In this document: piece by piece, positions 7,305 through 14,569 of the stretch
Layout: each line of letters begins with the position of its first letter
How positions within the stretch are numbered: the stretch's first letter is position 1
Assembly (NCBI GenBank): GCA_032586195.1
Contig: JAWHQP010000017.1
Coordinates: 1 to 27,996, forward strand
Direction of reading: 5' to 3'
Length of the DNA: 27,996 nt
Source: JAWHQP01 sp032586195
GTDB lineage: Bacteria > Pseudomonadota > Gammaproteobacteria > Enterobacterales > Pasteurellaceae
Position numbers and translations under genes: made by a program
Notes under the pieces: generated by a model
Told to the model about the DNA's origin: nothing
What the model saw: only the letters and a program-made list of their open reading frames with translations
Databases searched by the model: none

Positions 7305-7331
7305 TCAATTAATTCTATTCTTTTAATCGTT
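7295..7331. promoter_or_regulatory. Candidate OxyR operator
   Basis: The known OxyR pattern is two ATAGnTnnnAnCTAT units separated by 7 bases. The first unit here, ATAGTTACAATCAAT (7295-7309), matches 9 of 10 fixed positions. The second unit at the exact spacing (7317-7331) matches 6 of 10. The site covers and lies upstream of the peroxidase -35 box, where an activator should bind, and lies just before oxyR, which suits autoregulation. Confidence 0.6.
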
Positions 7332-7352
7332 CATTTCTATAACGAGGTTCTC

Positions 7353-8261
7353 ATGAATATTCGCGATTTAGAATATCTCGCCGCTTTGGCGGAATATAAG
7401 CACTTCCGTCGAGCCGCGGATGCCTGCCATGTCAGCCAGCCGACCTTGAGCGGACAAATTCGCAAACTGGAAGACGAACTGGGCATTACGCTGTTAGAAC
7501 GCACCAGCCGCAAGGTTTTGTTCACTCAGTCGGGACTTATTTTAGTCGAACAGGCGAAAAAAGTCTTGCGTGAAGTCAAATTGCTGAAAGAAATGGCAAG
7601 CAATCAAGGAAAAGACATGACGGGGCCGCTGCATGTCGGGGTTATTCCCACCGTCGGGCCTTATTTGCTGCCTTACATTATGCCGACCCTGAAATCGGAA
7701 TTTCCCGAGCTGGAACTGTTCCTGTATGAGGCGCAGACCTCGCAATTATTGGATCAGCTGGAAAGCGGACGATTGGATTGCGCCATTCTTGCCACGGTGG
7801 CGGAAACACAGGCGTTTATTGAGGTGCCGATTTTTAATGAACGCATGCTGTTGGCGGTGGCGGACAGCCACGAGTGGGCGAAAGAGAAATCCGTCCGTAT
7901 GAACATATTGAAAGGCCATGAAGTATTGATGCTGGATGACGGCCATTGCCTGCGCGATCAGGCGTTGGGTTATTGTTTTACGGCGGGCGCGACGGAAAAT
8001 TCCCACTTCCAGGCCACCAGTCTGGAAACCTTACGCAATATGGTGGCGGCAAACGCAGGCTTAACTCTTATGCCGGAATTAGCGGTGCTGAATGATGGCA
8101 ATCGCCGCGGGGTGAAATACATTCCTTGTACCGATCCCGAACCGCTACGCACTATCGCGTTGGTGTATCGTCCCGGTTCACCGTTACGCAGCCGCTATGA
8201 ACGGGTTGCCGCGACCATCGGCAATGTGGTGAAACCGATTTTAACGGAACAAGGAAAATGA
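7353..8261 (+). CDS. oxyR: Hydrogen peroxide sensor and regulator OxyR
   Basis: A 302-aa LysR-family regulator. The winged HTH covers about residues 1-60 (FRRAADACHVSQPTLSGQIRKLE). The redox-sensing cysteines are present at Cys199 and Cys208 (GHCLRDQALGYC), the same numbering as E. coli OxyR, so it should form the activating disulfide on peroxide stress. It activates antioxidant genes, probably including the divergent peroxidase. A GAGG site lies before the ATG. fabR begins one base after its stop. Confidence 0.97.
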   Translation: MNIRDLEYLAALAEYKHFRRAADACHVSQPTLSGQIRKLEDELGITLLERTSRKVLFTQSGLILVEQAKKVLREVKLLKEMASNQGKDMTGPLHVGVIPTVGPYLLPYIMPTLKSEFPELELFLYEAQTSQLLDQLESGRLDCAILATVAETQAFIEVPIFNERMLLAVADSHEWAKEKSVRMNILKGHEVLMLDDGHCLRDQALGYCFTAGATENSHFQATSLETLRNMVAANAGLTLMPELAVLNDGNRRGVKYIPCTDPEPLRTIALVYRPGSPLRSRYERVAATIGNVVKPILTEQGK

Positions 8262-8262
8262 T

Positions 8263-8895
8263 ATGGCGGGTGTTCGTGCAATTCAAAAGGAAAAGACGCG
8301 GCGGGCCTTGATTGACGCCGCCTTTAATCAGTTAACCGCGGAAAAAAGCTTCTCTAATCTCAGCCTGCGCGAAGTGGCGCGCGAGGCGGGTATTGCGCCC
8401 ACCTCCTTTTATCGCCATTTTAAAGACATGGACGAACTCGGTTTGAGCATGGTGGATGAAGCGGGCTTAACGTTGCGTCAGCTCATGCGGCAGGCGCGCA
8501 AGCGGATTGAAAAAGGCGGTAGTGTGATCACGATTTCGGTGGAGACCTTTTTTGAATTTATCGCTAATAGTCCGAACGTGTTTCGTCTGCTGTTACGGGA
8601 GAGTTCCGGCACATCACATGCTTTCCGTGCCGCCTCTGCCCGCGAGATTAAACATTTCGTGGATGAACTCGCCGAATACCTGGCTCAGAAAAATGATTTT
8701 TCCGATTATGTGGCTTACGTTCAGGCGGAAGGCATGGTAACCATTGTGTTCACTTCGGGAGCAAACGCCCTTGATATGGGCGCGAAAGAGCGTGAACTGC
8801 TCAAACAGCGTTTGATTCTGCAGCTTCGCATGCTGGCGAAAGGAGGCCATTTGTATTCCGTAGCGGAGCGGACGAAGAAAAATGCCATGCGGTAA
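8263..8895 (+). CDS. fabR: TetR-family fatty acid biosynthesis repressor FabR
   Basis: A 210-aa TetR-type protein. The HTH SLREVAREAGIAPTSFYRHF (about residues 29-48) is strongly FabR-like. FabR represses the unsaturated fatty acid genes fabA and fabB in response to acyl thioester composition. The ATG follows the oxyR stop by one base (TGATATG), so the two are co-transcribed and probably translationally coupled. The oxyR-fabR neighbourhood is also conserved in enterics. A perfect uptake-sequence terminator follows. Length is normal. Confidence 0.93.
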   Translation: MAGVRAIQKEKTRRALIDAAFNQLTAEKSFSNLSLREVAREAGIAPTSFYRHFKDMDELGLSMVDEAGLTLRQLMRQARKRIEKGGSVITISVETFFEFIANSPNVFRLLLRESSGTSHAFRAASAREIKHFVDELAEYLAQKNDFSDYVAYVQAEGMVTIVFTSGANALDMGAKERELLKQRLILQLRMLAKGGHLYSVAERTKKNAMR

Positions 8896-8897
8896 AC

Positions 8898-8971
8898 ACC
8901 AAAGTGCGGTGTCAAAAATTTGAGTTTTTAACCATCCACAAAAACGCGCTTTTTTGACACCGCACTTTGGT
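8898..8971 (+). terminator. Uptake-sequence dyad terminator after fabR
   Basis: A perfect 21-bp inverted repeat (8898-8918 with 8951-8971) contains one exact uptake sequence per arm (8902-8910 plus, 8959-8967 minus). A T-rich run follows. The 32-base loop contains its own short GTTTTT/AAAAAC arms. Confidence 0.88.
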
Positions 8972-9078
8972 ATTTTCTTTTCATAAAACCGATGTGTCAA
9001 TTATACATTCATTCTTTATAACCTGTTGTTTTATATTTGGTTTTGTTTTCTCTGCTGTATCATTATATCTTTAATCGG

Positions 9079-9107
9079 TTGAATTTTGCTTTTTATTGCG
9101 CTACAAT
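9079..9107 (+). promoter_or_regulatory. Predicted betT promoter
   Basis: TTGAAT (9079-9084) and TACAAT (9102-9107) are spaced by 17 bases in the 296-base gap between the fabR terminator and betT. The predicted leader is about 155 bases long, which leaves room for control. I see nothing else recognisable in this AT-rich gap. Confidence 0.55.
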
Positions 9108-9267
9108 CAATCCCTCTTTTAAACCTAAAGCAGTCCCTGCTTATCAATAAAAGAATCTGATTCTTTTTCTTCTGTCCGTTTCGGGCATTCTGTTTTGTTG
9201 GATAACCTTTTGTTTATCTCAACCCATAAAAAATTAATATTTTCTCATGAGTACAAAGGAGTAATTT

Positions 9268-11295
9268 ATGAGCCTGACCACGTTTTTGCGTGATAAGTCA
9301 TCTTTTAATCCATTTGTAACGGGTATTACGCTATTTCTGGTTATTTTACTTGTTGCTTTTACGCTTGTTTTACCCGAACAGACGCAAACGGTTTTAAATT
9401 TTACTAAAGCGGCTATCTTTAAAAATTTTAGTTGGTTTTACATTATCACCTGTTCATTGTTTTTATTTTTTCTCGTTTTTGTTTCGGTGAGCAAATTCGG
9501 CACGATCAAACTGGGCACGAACGAAGAGGACCCAGAATTCGGCTTTCTTTCCTGGATGGCGATGCTGTTTGCCGCCGGTATGGGCGTGGGGCTGATGTTT
9601 TTCGGCGTGGCGGAACCGCTCTCGCATTTCTCTTCATCGATTACATCGGGAACGGCCGAGCAGCGTACGCAACAGGCATTGGTGCATACGGTTTTCCATT
9701 GGGGTATCCATGCCTGGGCGATTTATGCGGTGATCGCATTGGCGTTAGCTTATTTCGGTTTTCGCTATAAATTGCCGTTAGCTTTGCGTTCATGTTTTTA
9801 TCCTTTATTGAAAGATAAAATTAACGGACGTATCGGCGACGGCATTGACATTATGGCATTGCTCGCGACGTTATTCGGTATTATTACCACCTTAGGTTTC
9901 GGCTCGGCGCAGCTGGGTTCGGGGCTGGTCGCGATGGGCTGGGTGAGCCATAACAGTTTTACGTTGCAAATCATTGTGGTTATTGTAGTGATGGCGTTGG
10001 CGGTGACTTCAGCTATTTCAGGCGTGGCCAAAGGGGTGAAAATTTTAAGTGAAACCAATTTAATCCTGGCACTTTGTTTGATGGCATTTATTTTATTCAC
10101 CGGCCCTACATTGCATTTATTGGGGGCATTTAGCGACAATGTCGGTACTTATTTAACCCATTTAATTCAGTTAAGCTTTAAAACCTATTCGTATGAAACG
10201 GGGAATATCAGCTGGTTTAACGCTTGGACCGTGCTTTATTGGGCGTGGTGGTGTTCTTGGGCTCCTTTCGTCGGGTTATTTATCGCCCGTATTTCTCGTG
10301 GGCGTACGATTCGTGAATTTGTTTTCGGCGTATTGGCGTTGCCTTCATTGTTTAGTGTTCTCTGGTTCACCGTGTTTGGTAACAGTGTAATATGGATTGA
10401 TACCGATACGGCGAACGGAGCGCTTTCGGCATTAACTTCATCGCCGGAAGTGTTGCTGTTTAAGTTTTTGGATTATTTCCCGTTATCTGTAGTGACTAGT
10501 GTAGCCGCCTTGTTATGTATCGCTTTGTTTTTTGTCACCTCGGCGGATTCGGGCATTTACGTGTTAAATAATATCGCGTCACGGGATAAAAGTCTCAGCT
10601 CACCCCGTTGGCAGGCGGTGATGTGGGGGATTCTGATGGCGTTGGTTGCGCTCACCTTGGTGAAAGCCGGCGGTTTGGCAAATTTGCAGACAATGACATT
10701 GATTACGGCGTTGCCGTTTGCAATGATTATGCTGATTATGTGCGTGAGCCTGCTGTCGGGCTTAATTTCCGATAAAAAGTATTTTGAAACGAAATTTACC
10801 CCAAGCACGGCGATGTGGTCGAGTGATCAATGGCGTGAGCATTTAAATCAGATTCTGAATCAAACGGAAGAAAAGGATATTCTGAAATTCCTGAAAAAAG
10901 TGGCATTGCCCGCGATGCGGGAATTGCGCCGCGAGTTGGTTGCCGACTATGATTTTTCGGTGGATGTGAGGGAATTATTTGATCAGAACGAGCCGGCGGT
11001 AGAGCTTGTTATTCATAAAGAATCAATGCGTGATTTTATGTATGGGATTAAATCCGTAGGGCGGGAAGTATCGGAACAACTTATCAACGATGAAAACTTG
11101 CCGCATATTCATAATCAAATGACCTACGAGCCGATAACCTATTTCTTTGACGGCCGCGTTGGCTATGATGTGCAGTATATGACGAAAGAGGAATTGATTA
11201 CCGACATCTTAAAACATTACGAACGTTATCTTTCTCTGTTAGAGTCGGTAGGGCAGGATTTAATGTCGCACGAACAAACGGAGCTGGCCGAATAA
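9268..11295 (+). CDS. betT: BCCT-family choline/betaine transporter, BetT type
   Basis: A 675-aa inner-membrane transporter of the betaine-choline-carnitine family. About 12 membrane segments end near residue 505. The family signature with aromatic substrate-site residues is clear (YWAWWCSWAPFVGLFIARIS). The hydrophilic C-terminal domain of about 165 residues is the mark of BetT-like members (E. coli BetT is of nearly the same length), where it is linked to osmotic activation. An AAGGAG site precedes the ATG. No bet oxidation genes are adjacent, so it may import choline for other uses or betaine directly; the exact substrate is not settled. Confidence 0.88.
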   Translation: MSLTTFLRDKSSFNPFVTGITLFLVILLVAFTLVLPEQTQTVLNFTKAAIFKNFSWFYIITCSLFLFFLVFVSVSKFGTIKLGTNEEDPEFGFLSWMAMLFAAGMGVGLMFFGVAEPLSHFSSSITSGTAEQRTQQALVHTVFHWGIHAWAIYAVIALALAYFGFRYKLPLALRSCFYPLLKDKINGRIGDGIDIMALLATLFGIITTLGFGSAQLGSGLVAMGWVSHNSFTLQIIVVIVVMALAVTSAISGVAKGVKILSETNLILALCLMAFILFTGPTLHLLGAFSDNVGTYLTHLIQLSFKTYSYETGNISWFNAWTVLYWAWWCSWAPFVGLFIARISRGRTIREFVFGVLALPSLFSVLWFTVFGNSVIWIDTDTANGALSALTSSPEVLLFKFLDYFPLSVVTSVAALLCIALFFVTSADSGIYVLNNIASRDKSLSSPRWQAVMWGILMALVALTLVKAGGLANLQTMTLITALPFAMIMLIMCVSLLSGLISDKKYFETKFTPSTAMWSSDQWREHLNQILNQTEEKDILKFLKKVALPAMRELRRELVADYDFSVDVRELFDQNEPAVELVIHKESMRDFMYGIKSVGREVSEQLINDENLPHIHNQMTYEPITYFFDGRVGYDVQYMTKEELITDILKHYERYLSLLESVGQDLMSHEQTELAE

Positions 11296-11301
11296 CGGCT
11301 T

Positions 11302-11343
11302 AAAGCGCGGTGTTAAAAAATCGATTTTTTGACACCGCGCTTT
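11302..11343. terminator. Terminator with variant uptake-sequence arms
   Basis: A 20-bp stem with one G-T pair (11302-11321 with 11324-11343) ends in a T-run before a minimal loop. Its arms read AAAGCGCGGTGT and ACACCGCGCTTT, so both carry the same change from the uptake sequence (AAGCGCGGT instead of AAGTGCGGT). It lies between the converging betT and phosphoesterase genes and can serve both. Confidence 0.85.
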
Positions 11344-11355
11344 CCCTATGCTTTT

Positions 11356-12054
11356 CTATTTCTTCCTATCATCAATATTTTTCAGCAGATAACGACCGTT
11401 CTCATCGGTCAGGCTGCGAAAGCCTACGTTAAAGATCGCGAAAGGTTCCTGTGGCGGCGGGATGAGAGCGGAATAATCAAAATTTTCGTGATGATGACCG
11501 TGGAACAGTTTGCTCACGCCCATTTTTCTCGCCAATTCATTGATCTCGGCAAAGCCCGACGGATGCGGTTTAGGGGCTTCATGGCAGATGAGAATGTCCG
11601 CCCGCATTTTGCTGAGAGTTTCAAAGTCGGAAGGAAAAAGCGAAGTACGATGGCGTAACGGCAGGCCGCCGCGCCAGATTTTCTCCGGTGGGCAATACTG
11701 GCAGAAATGGATAGGATCGAAAAATAACGGCTTGTTTGGTGGCATCCAGATTTGCCCGCGGAACACACCGCCAAGCCCCGCAATGCGTTTTCCTTGAATT
11801 TCCACCACCCGTCCGTGCAGATTACGGCTGTGCCATCGCGGCCCCCAAAGGCTTTCAAACGCGGCGACGGTTTTGCTGTCGTGATTACCATGGATAAACC
11901 AGAGATCACAATAGCCGGCAAGCCGTTCCAGTTCGTCGGGGGTCGTGAGCTGCAAATCGCCCAAAATCACCAATGAACAATCTTGCCCGGCTTCTTGCAG
12001 AAAGGGGTACAAATGAGAGAAATTTCCGTGCGGATCGCCAGCAAATAAAATCAT
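11356..12054 (-). CDS. Calcineurin-like metallophosphoesterase
   Basis: A 232-aa cytoplasmic protein with the metal-binding motifs of the calcineurin-like phosphoesterase fold in order: GDPHG (6-10), GDLQ (32-35), GNHD (56-59), CHEAP (157-161) and GHHH (186-189). It should be a two-metal phosphoesterase; the substrate is unknown. Its ATG overlaps the nadR stop by four bases (ATGA at 12054-12051), so the two are translationally coupled, which suggests but does not prove a role in nucleotide metabolism. No signal peptide is visible. Confidence 0.88.
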   Translation of the reverse strand: MILFAGDPHGNFSHLYPFLQEAGQDCSLVILGDLQLTTPDELERLAGYCDLWFIHGNHDSKTVAAFESLWGPRWHSRNLHGRVVEIQGKRIAGLGGVFRGQIWMPPNKPLFFDPIHFCQYCPPEKIWRGGLPLRHRTSLFPSDFETLSKMRADILICHEAPKPHPSGFAEINELARKMGVSKLFHGHHHENFDYSALIPPPQEPFAIFNVGFRSLTDENGRYLLKNIDDRKK

Positions 12055-13334
12055 TCGTTTGCAACCTCGGATTTATTGCCCGTCTCGTGAGTATATTCTG
12101 AAATTTCTTCATCGTTTAGGATTTTGTCCACAATTTCCTTCACCTGATTGTAACGTTCCAGATAACTTGGCGATTCGATTTCGATATAAGGCACATTGTA
12201 TTTATCCAGCAGCTTTTTCAGTAACTGCTGGAAACGCTGGCGTTGTTTCTGACTGCCGAGGCTGCGTAGGCCGTCATCCACCCATCTGGTATTGTTATTG
12301 AGCAGAATAGTGATGTCGAACGGATATTCCTTGATCATGGAATCCAGAAACGGATGTGCTTTACCTTCATATTGAATGCAGAATGCCTGAGTCGTAATGA
12401 AATCGGTGTCGATAAAGGCGACCTTATCAGCATGGCGGAGAGCGTAATCCACATAGCGTTGGTGCCCTTGAGCCATGAGCGGATAATCGGAATACTGCAT
12501 GGCCTGTTCATTGCCACCCAGCTGCTCAAACACAAATTCGCGCCCGTATTCCCAAGCGGAAGTAGTGTTGAACACGCGGGCCAGCTTGTTAACCAGCACG
12601 GATTTACCGCTACTTTCACCGCCTAAAATTGCAATGGTTTTCGCGAAGAACGGACGGACTTCCTGTGGAATAAATTTCCAGTAATGGAACGGATTACTGC
12701 GGATTTTGGTGGCGGAGACGTTAAAGAATTTACGCTCGGGATCCACCAGCGACGCCTCAAGATTGAGGTAGGTTTCGTACGGGGCTTTATCCTGAATCTC
12801 ACTGGTGAACACGATGGTCGGGCTGATATTTTTCTGTTTGAATAAAGCTTTCACCGCGTCGGACCAGCCTTCCCAACCGTTCGGATAGCTTGGAATGCCG
12901 TCTTCGCATAAATGGTGGATAACAATCTGATCTTTCTGATATTTAAAAATTTGCTGCATCCAGCGCAAGCGATCCTGCACGGTCGGCATCCGTTTCATTT
13001 TGCTGTCGTAAAACAGCTGCAAATCACGCTGGGTATCGGTGCAGACAATCACATGCAGTTCATCCACCTTACTGAACGCCTCATAAATCATATTAATATG
13101 GCCGGTATGAACAGGGTAGAATTTACCGAAAATAACCCCGACTTTTTTGTTGTGTTCTTCCACGATATTCAGCACGCTATGTAACGCTTTCAATTTAAGC
13201 GCGCTCGGATTCTTAATTTTGCCGCTCACCAACTGATTAAAATAAGCCCGTGTCACATTTGCTTTGGCACAAATATCATTGACCTTGAGATTCAATTGTT
13301 TGCGTTTTTGCTGTAAATAAGAAAAATCAGTCAT
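12051..13334 (-). CDS. nadR: NadR: regulator, NMN adenylyltransferase and ribosylnicotinamide kinase
   Basis: A 427-aa three-part protein. It has an N-terminal Xre-type HTH (about 5-55), an NMN adenylyltransferase domain with GKFYPVHTGH (70-79) and SATKIR (about 207-212), and a C-terminal ribosylnicotinamide kinase domain with Walker A GGESSGKS (238-245). It turns nicotinamide riboside into NMN and then NAD, the salvage route on which V-factor-dependent Pasteurellaceae rely. The ATG at 13334 has an AAGGA site 7 bases upstream; a frame extension to 13379 lacks one. An intact HTH suggests it may still bind DNA, though not all Pasteurellaceae use NadR as a repressor. Confidence 0.95.
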   Translation of the reverse strand: MTDFSYLQQKRKQLNLKVNDICAKANVTRAYFNQLVSGKIKNPSALKLKALHSVLNIVEEHNKKVGVIFGKFYPVHTGHINMIYEAFSKVDELHVIVCTDTQRDLQLFYDSKMKRMPTVQDRLRWMQQIFKYQKDQIVIHHLCEDGIPSYPNGWEGWSDAVKALFKQKNISPTIVFTSEIQDKAPYETYLNLEASLVDPERKFFNVSATKIRSNPFHYWKFIPQEVRPFFAKTIAILGGESSGKSVLVNKLARVFNTTSAWEYGREFVFEQLGGNEQAMQYSDYPLMAQGHQRYVDYALRHADKVAFIDTDFITTQAFCIQYEGKAHPFLDSMIKEYPFDITILLNNNTRWVDDGLRSLGSQKQRQRFQQLLKKLLDKYNVPYIEIESPSYLERYNQVKEIVDKILNDEEISEYTHETGNKSEVANE

Positions 13335-13388
13335 TTGGGTTTCCTTCTGCTTTACATTGTCAAGGGCGACAAAACTCACAAAAACAGC

Positions 13389-13397
13389 ACCGCACTT
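13389..13397 (-). repeat. DNA uptake sequence
   Basis: Exact AAGTGCGGT on the minus strand, in the nadR upstream region between the two divergent transcription units. The rest of the 13335-13510 gap shows only a weak possible nadR promoter (TACAAT at 13474-13469 without a good -35). Confidence 0.85.
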
Positions 13398-13513
13398 TGT
13401 CTCGTAAGGGCTGTCGGATGAAAAATACGCCGGCTGAAATGTAAAGTCGGTTTTGCCGTATTGCGGCTATTGTATGCAATCCTTGCTACAAATAAAACAT
13501 TTTTTCTGAATTG

Positions 13514-13543
13514 TTGAACGAATACGGTATTTGACGCTATACT
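13514..13543 (+). promoter_or_regulatory. Predicted ribB promoter
   Basis: TTGAAC (13514-13519) and TATACT (13538-13543) are spaced by 18 bases. Transcription would start immediately before the FMN riboswitch. Confidence 0.65.
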
Positions 13544-13547
13544 AGCG

Positions 13548-13699
13548 GCTCATTCTCAGGGCAGGGTGCAATTCCCTACCGGTGGTAAGCGTGCCGACGC
13601 AAGCCCACGAGCGGTTAAAACGACGACAGAACGTTTTAATGCAGCAGATTTGGTGCAAATCCAAAGCCGACAGTGACAGTCTGGATGAAAGAGAATAGC
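13548..13699 (+). promoter_or_regulatory. FMN riboswitch (RFN element)
   Basis: The conserved RFN blocks appear in order: ATTCTCAGGGCAGGGTG at the 5' end, ATTCCCTACCGGTGGTAAG, AGCCCACGAGC, and TTGGTGCAAATCCAAAGCCG, followed by CAGTCTGGATGAAAGAGAAT. The closing stem pairs ATTCTC (13552-13557) with GAGAAT (13691-13696). The RNA binds flavin mononucleotide and shuts down riboflavin synthesis genes when FMN is plentiful. A variable arm (about 13612-13640) holds a CGTTTTAA-type hairpin. Confidence 0.95.
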
Positions 13700-13700
13700 A

Positions 13701-13740
13701 GCAGATTTTGCCGTGGGCGAAATCTGCCGTTGTTTGTTTG
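13701..13740 (+). terminator. Riboswitch expression-platform hairpin
   Basis: A 12-bp stem (13701-13712 with 13716-13727, 3-base loop, one G-T pair) directly follows the RFN element and leads into a T/G-rich run (CGTTGTTTGTTTG). It fits a terminator formed when FMN is bound. The T-run is imperfect, so control of translation or Rho-dependent termination is also possible. Confidence 0.65.
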
Positions 13741-13815
13741 CAAATGTTACTTTGTAAAATAACCCTTCCATCAACCCTGATTCATTAACTTAAACGAATA
13801 TTAAGGAATTTAACA

Positions 13816-14460
13816 ATGAATCAGTCATTATTAGCCGAATTCGGTGACGCCGAACAACGTGTTATCAATGCTATCAACGCTTTCAAACAAGGTAATGGTG
13901 TGTTAGTGCTTGATGATGAAAACCGTGAAAATGAGGGCGATTTGATTTTCCCCGCACAAACTATCACACCGGAGCAGATGGCGGTTTTAATTCGCCACGG
14001 CAGCGGCATTGTGTGTCTCTGCATTACCGACGAATTATGCCGTCAGCTTGATTTACCGCCGATGGTGGAACACAACACCAGCGTAAACCGCACGGCGTTT
14101 ACCGTCACTATCGAAGCGGCTAAAGGCGTTAGCACCGGCGTATCCGCCACGGATCGTGTGACCACTATTAAAGCCGCCGTGGCCGATGGAGCCGTGCCGG
14201 CAGATTTAAGTCGTCCGGGACATGTTTTTCCGTTACGGGCAAAAGAAAACGGCGTGTTGGAACGGAACGGACATACGGAAGCCGCAGTGGATTTAGCCCG
14301 GTTATCCGGTTATAAATCAGCCGGGGTTATTTGTGAGCTCACTAATGATGACGGTTCCATGGCCAGAACGCCCGAATTAGTTAAGTTCGTCAAAGAAAAA
14401 GGCTATGCCATCGTTACGATTGAAGATATGGTTGCGTATCGAAAAAAATATAATGTGTGA
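13816..14460 (+). CDS. ribB: 3,4-dihydroxy-2-butanone 4-phosphate synthase
   Basis: A 214-aa stand-alone RibB, near the 217 aa of E. coli. It converts ribulose 5-phosphate to 3,4-dihydroxy-2-butanone 4-phosphate plus formate, one branch of riboflavin synthesis. The acidic active-site loop DDENRENEGDLIFPA (about 33-47), RPGHVFPLRA and HTEAAVDLARLSG are all present. No GTP cyclohydrolase II domain is fused. An AAGGA site precedes the ATG. It lies alone behind an FMN riboswitch and ends in a strong terminator. Confidence 0.97.
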   Translation: MNQSLLAEFGDAEQRVINAINAFKQGNGVLVLDDENRENEGDLIFPAQTITPEQMAVLIRHGSGIVCLCITDELCRQLDLPPMVEHNTSVNRTAFTVTIEAAKGVSTGVSATDRVTTIKAAVADGAVPADLSRPGHVFPLRAKENGVLERNGHTEAAVDLARLSGYKSAGVICELTNDDGSMARTPELVKFVKEKGYAIVTIEDMVAYRKKYNV

Positions 14461-14465
14461 AAATT

Positions 14466-14497
14466 AAATAGCGTGGCTTGTCAGCTACGCTATTTTT
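14466..14497 (+). terminator. ribB terminator
   Basis: A 13-bp stem with one G-T pair (14466-14478 with 14483-14495), a 4-base loop and a T-run, six bases after the ribB stop. It does not contain uptake sequences. Confidence 0.85.
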
Positions 14498-14504
14498 CTA
14501 TAAT
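14478..14504 (+). promoter_or_regulatory. Possible promoter for the SorC-family regulator
   Basis: A perfect TATAAT (14499-14504) sits just after the ribB terminator. TTGTCA (14478-14483), in the terminator loop, gives a 15-base spacing, or 16 if read as CTTGTC. The short spacing and the overlap make this tentative. Confidence 0.4.
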
Positions 14505-14569
14505 CTTTCGCCATGACGCTTTCGGAATATGATTTTGGAATTGAAATACCTAAGGGATAAGTTAGTTGT

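Noticed and set aside
11329..11658. Open frame of 109 codons opposite the phosphoesterase
   Set aside because: It starts inside the terminator and overlaps a gene with clear catalytic motifs on the other strand.
13335..13379. Longer NadR start at 13379
   Set aside because: No ribosome-binding site; the ATG at 13334 has AAGGA 7 bases upstream and the known NadR N-terminus.
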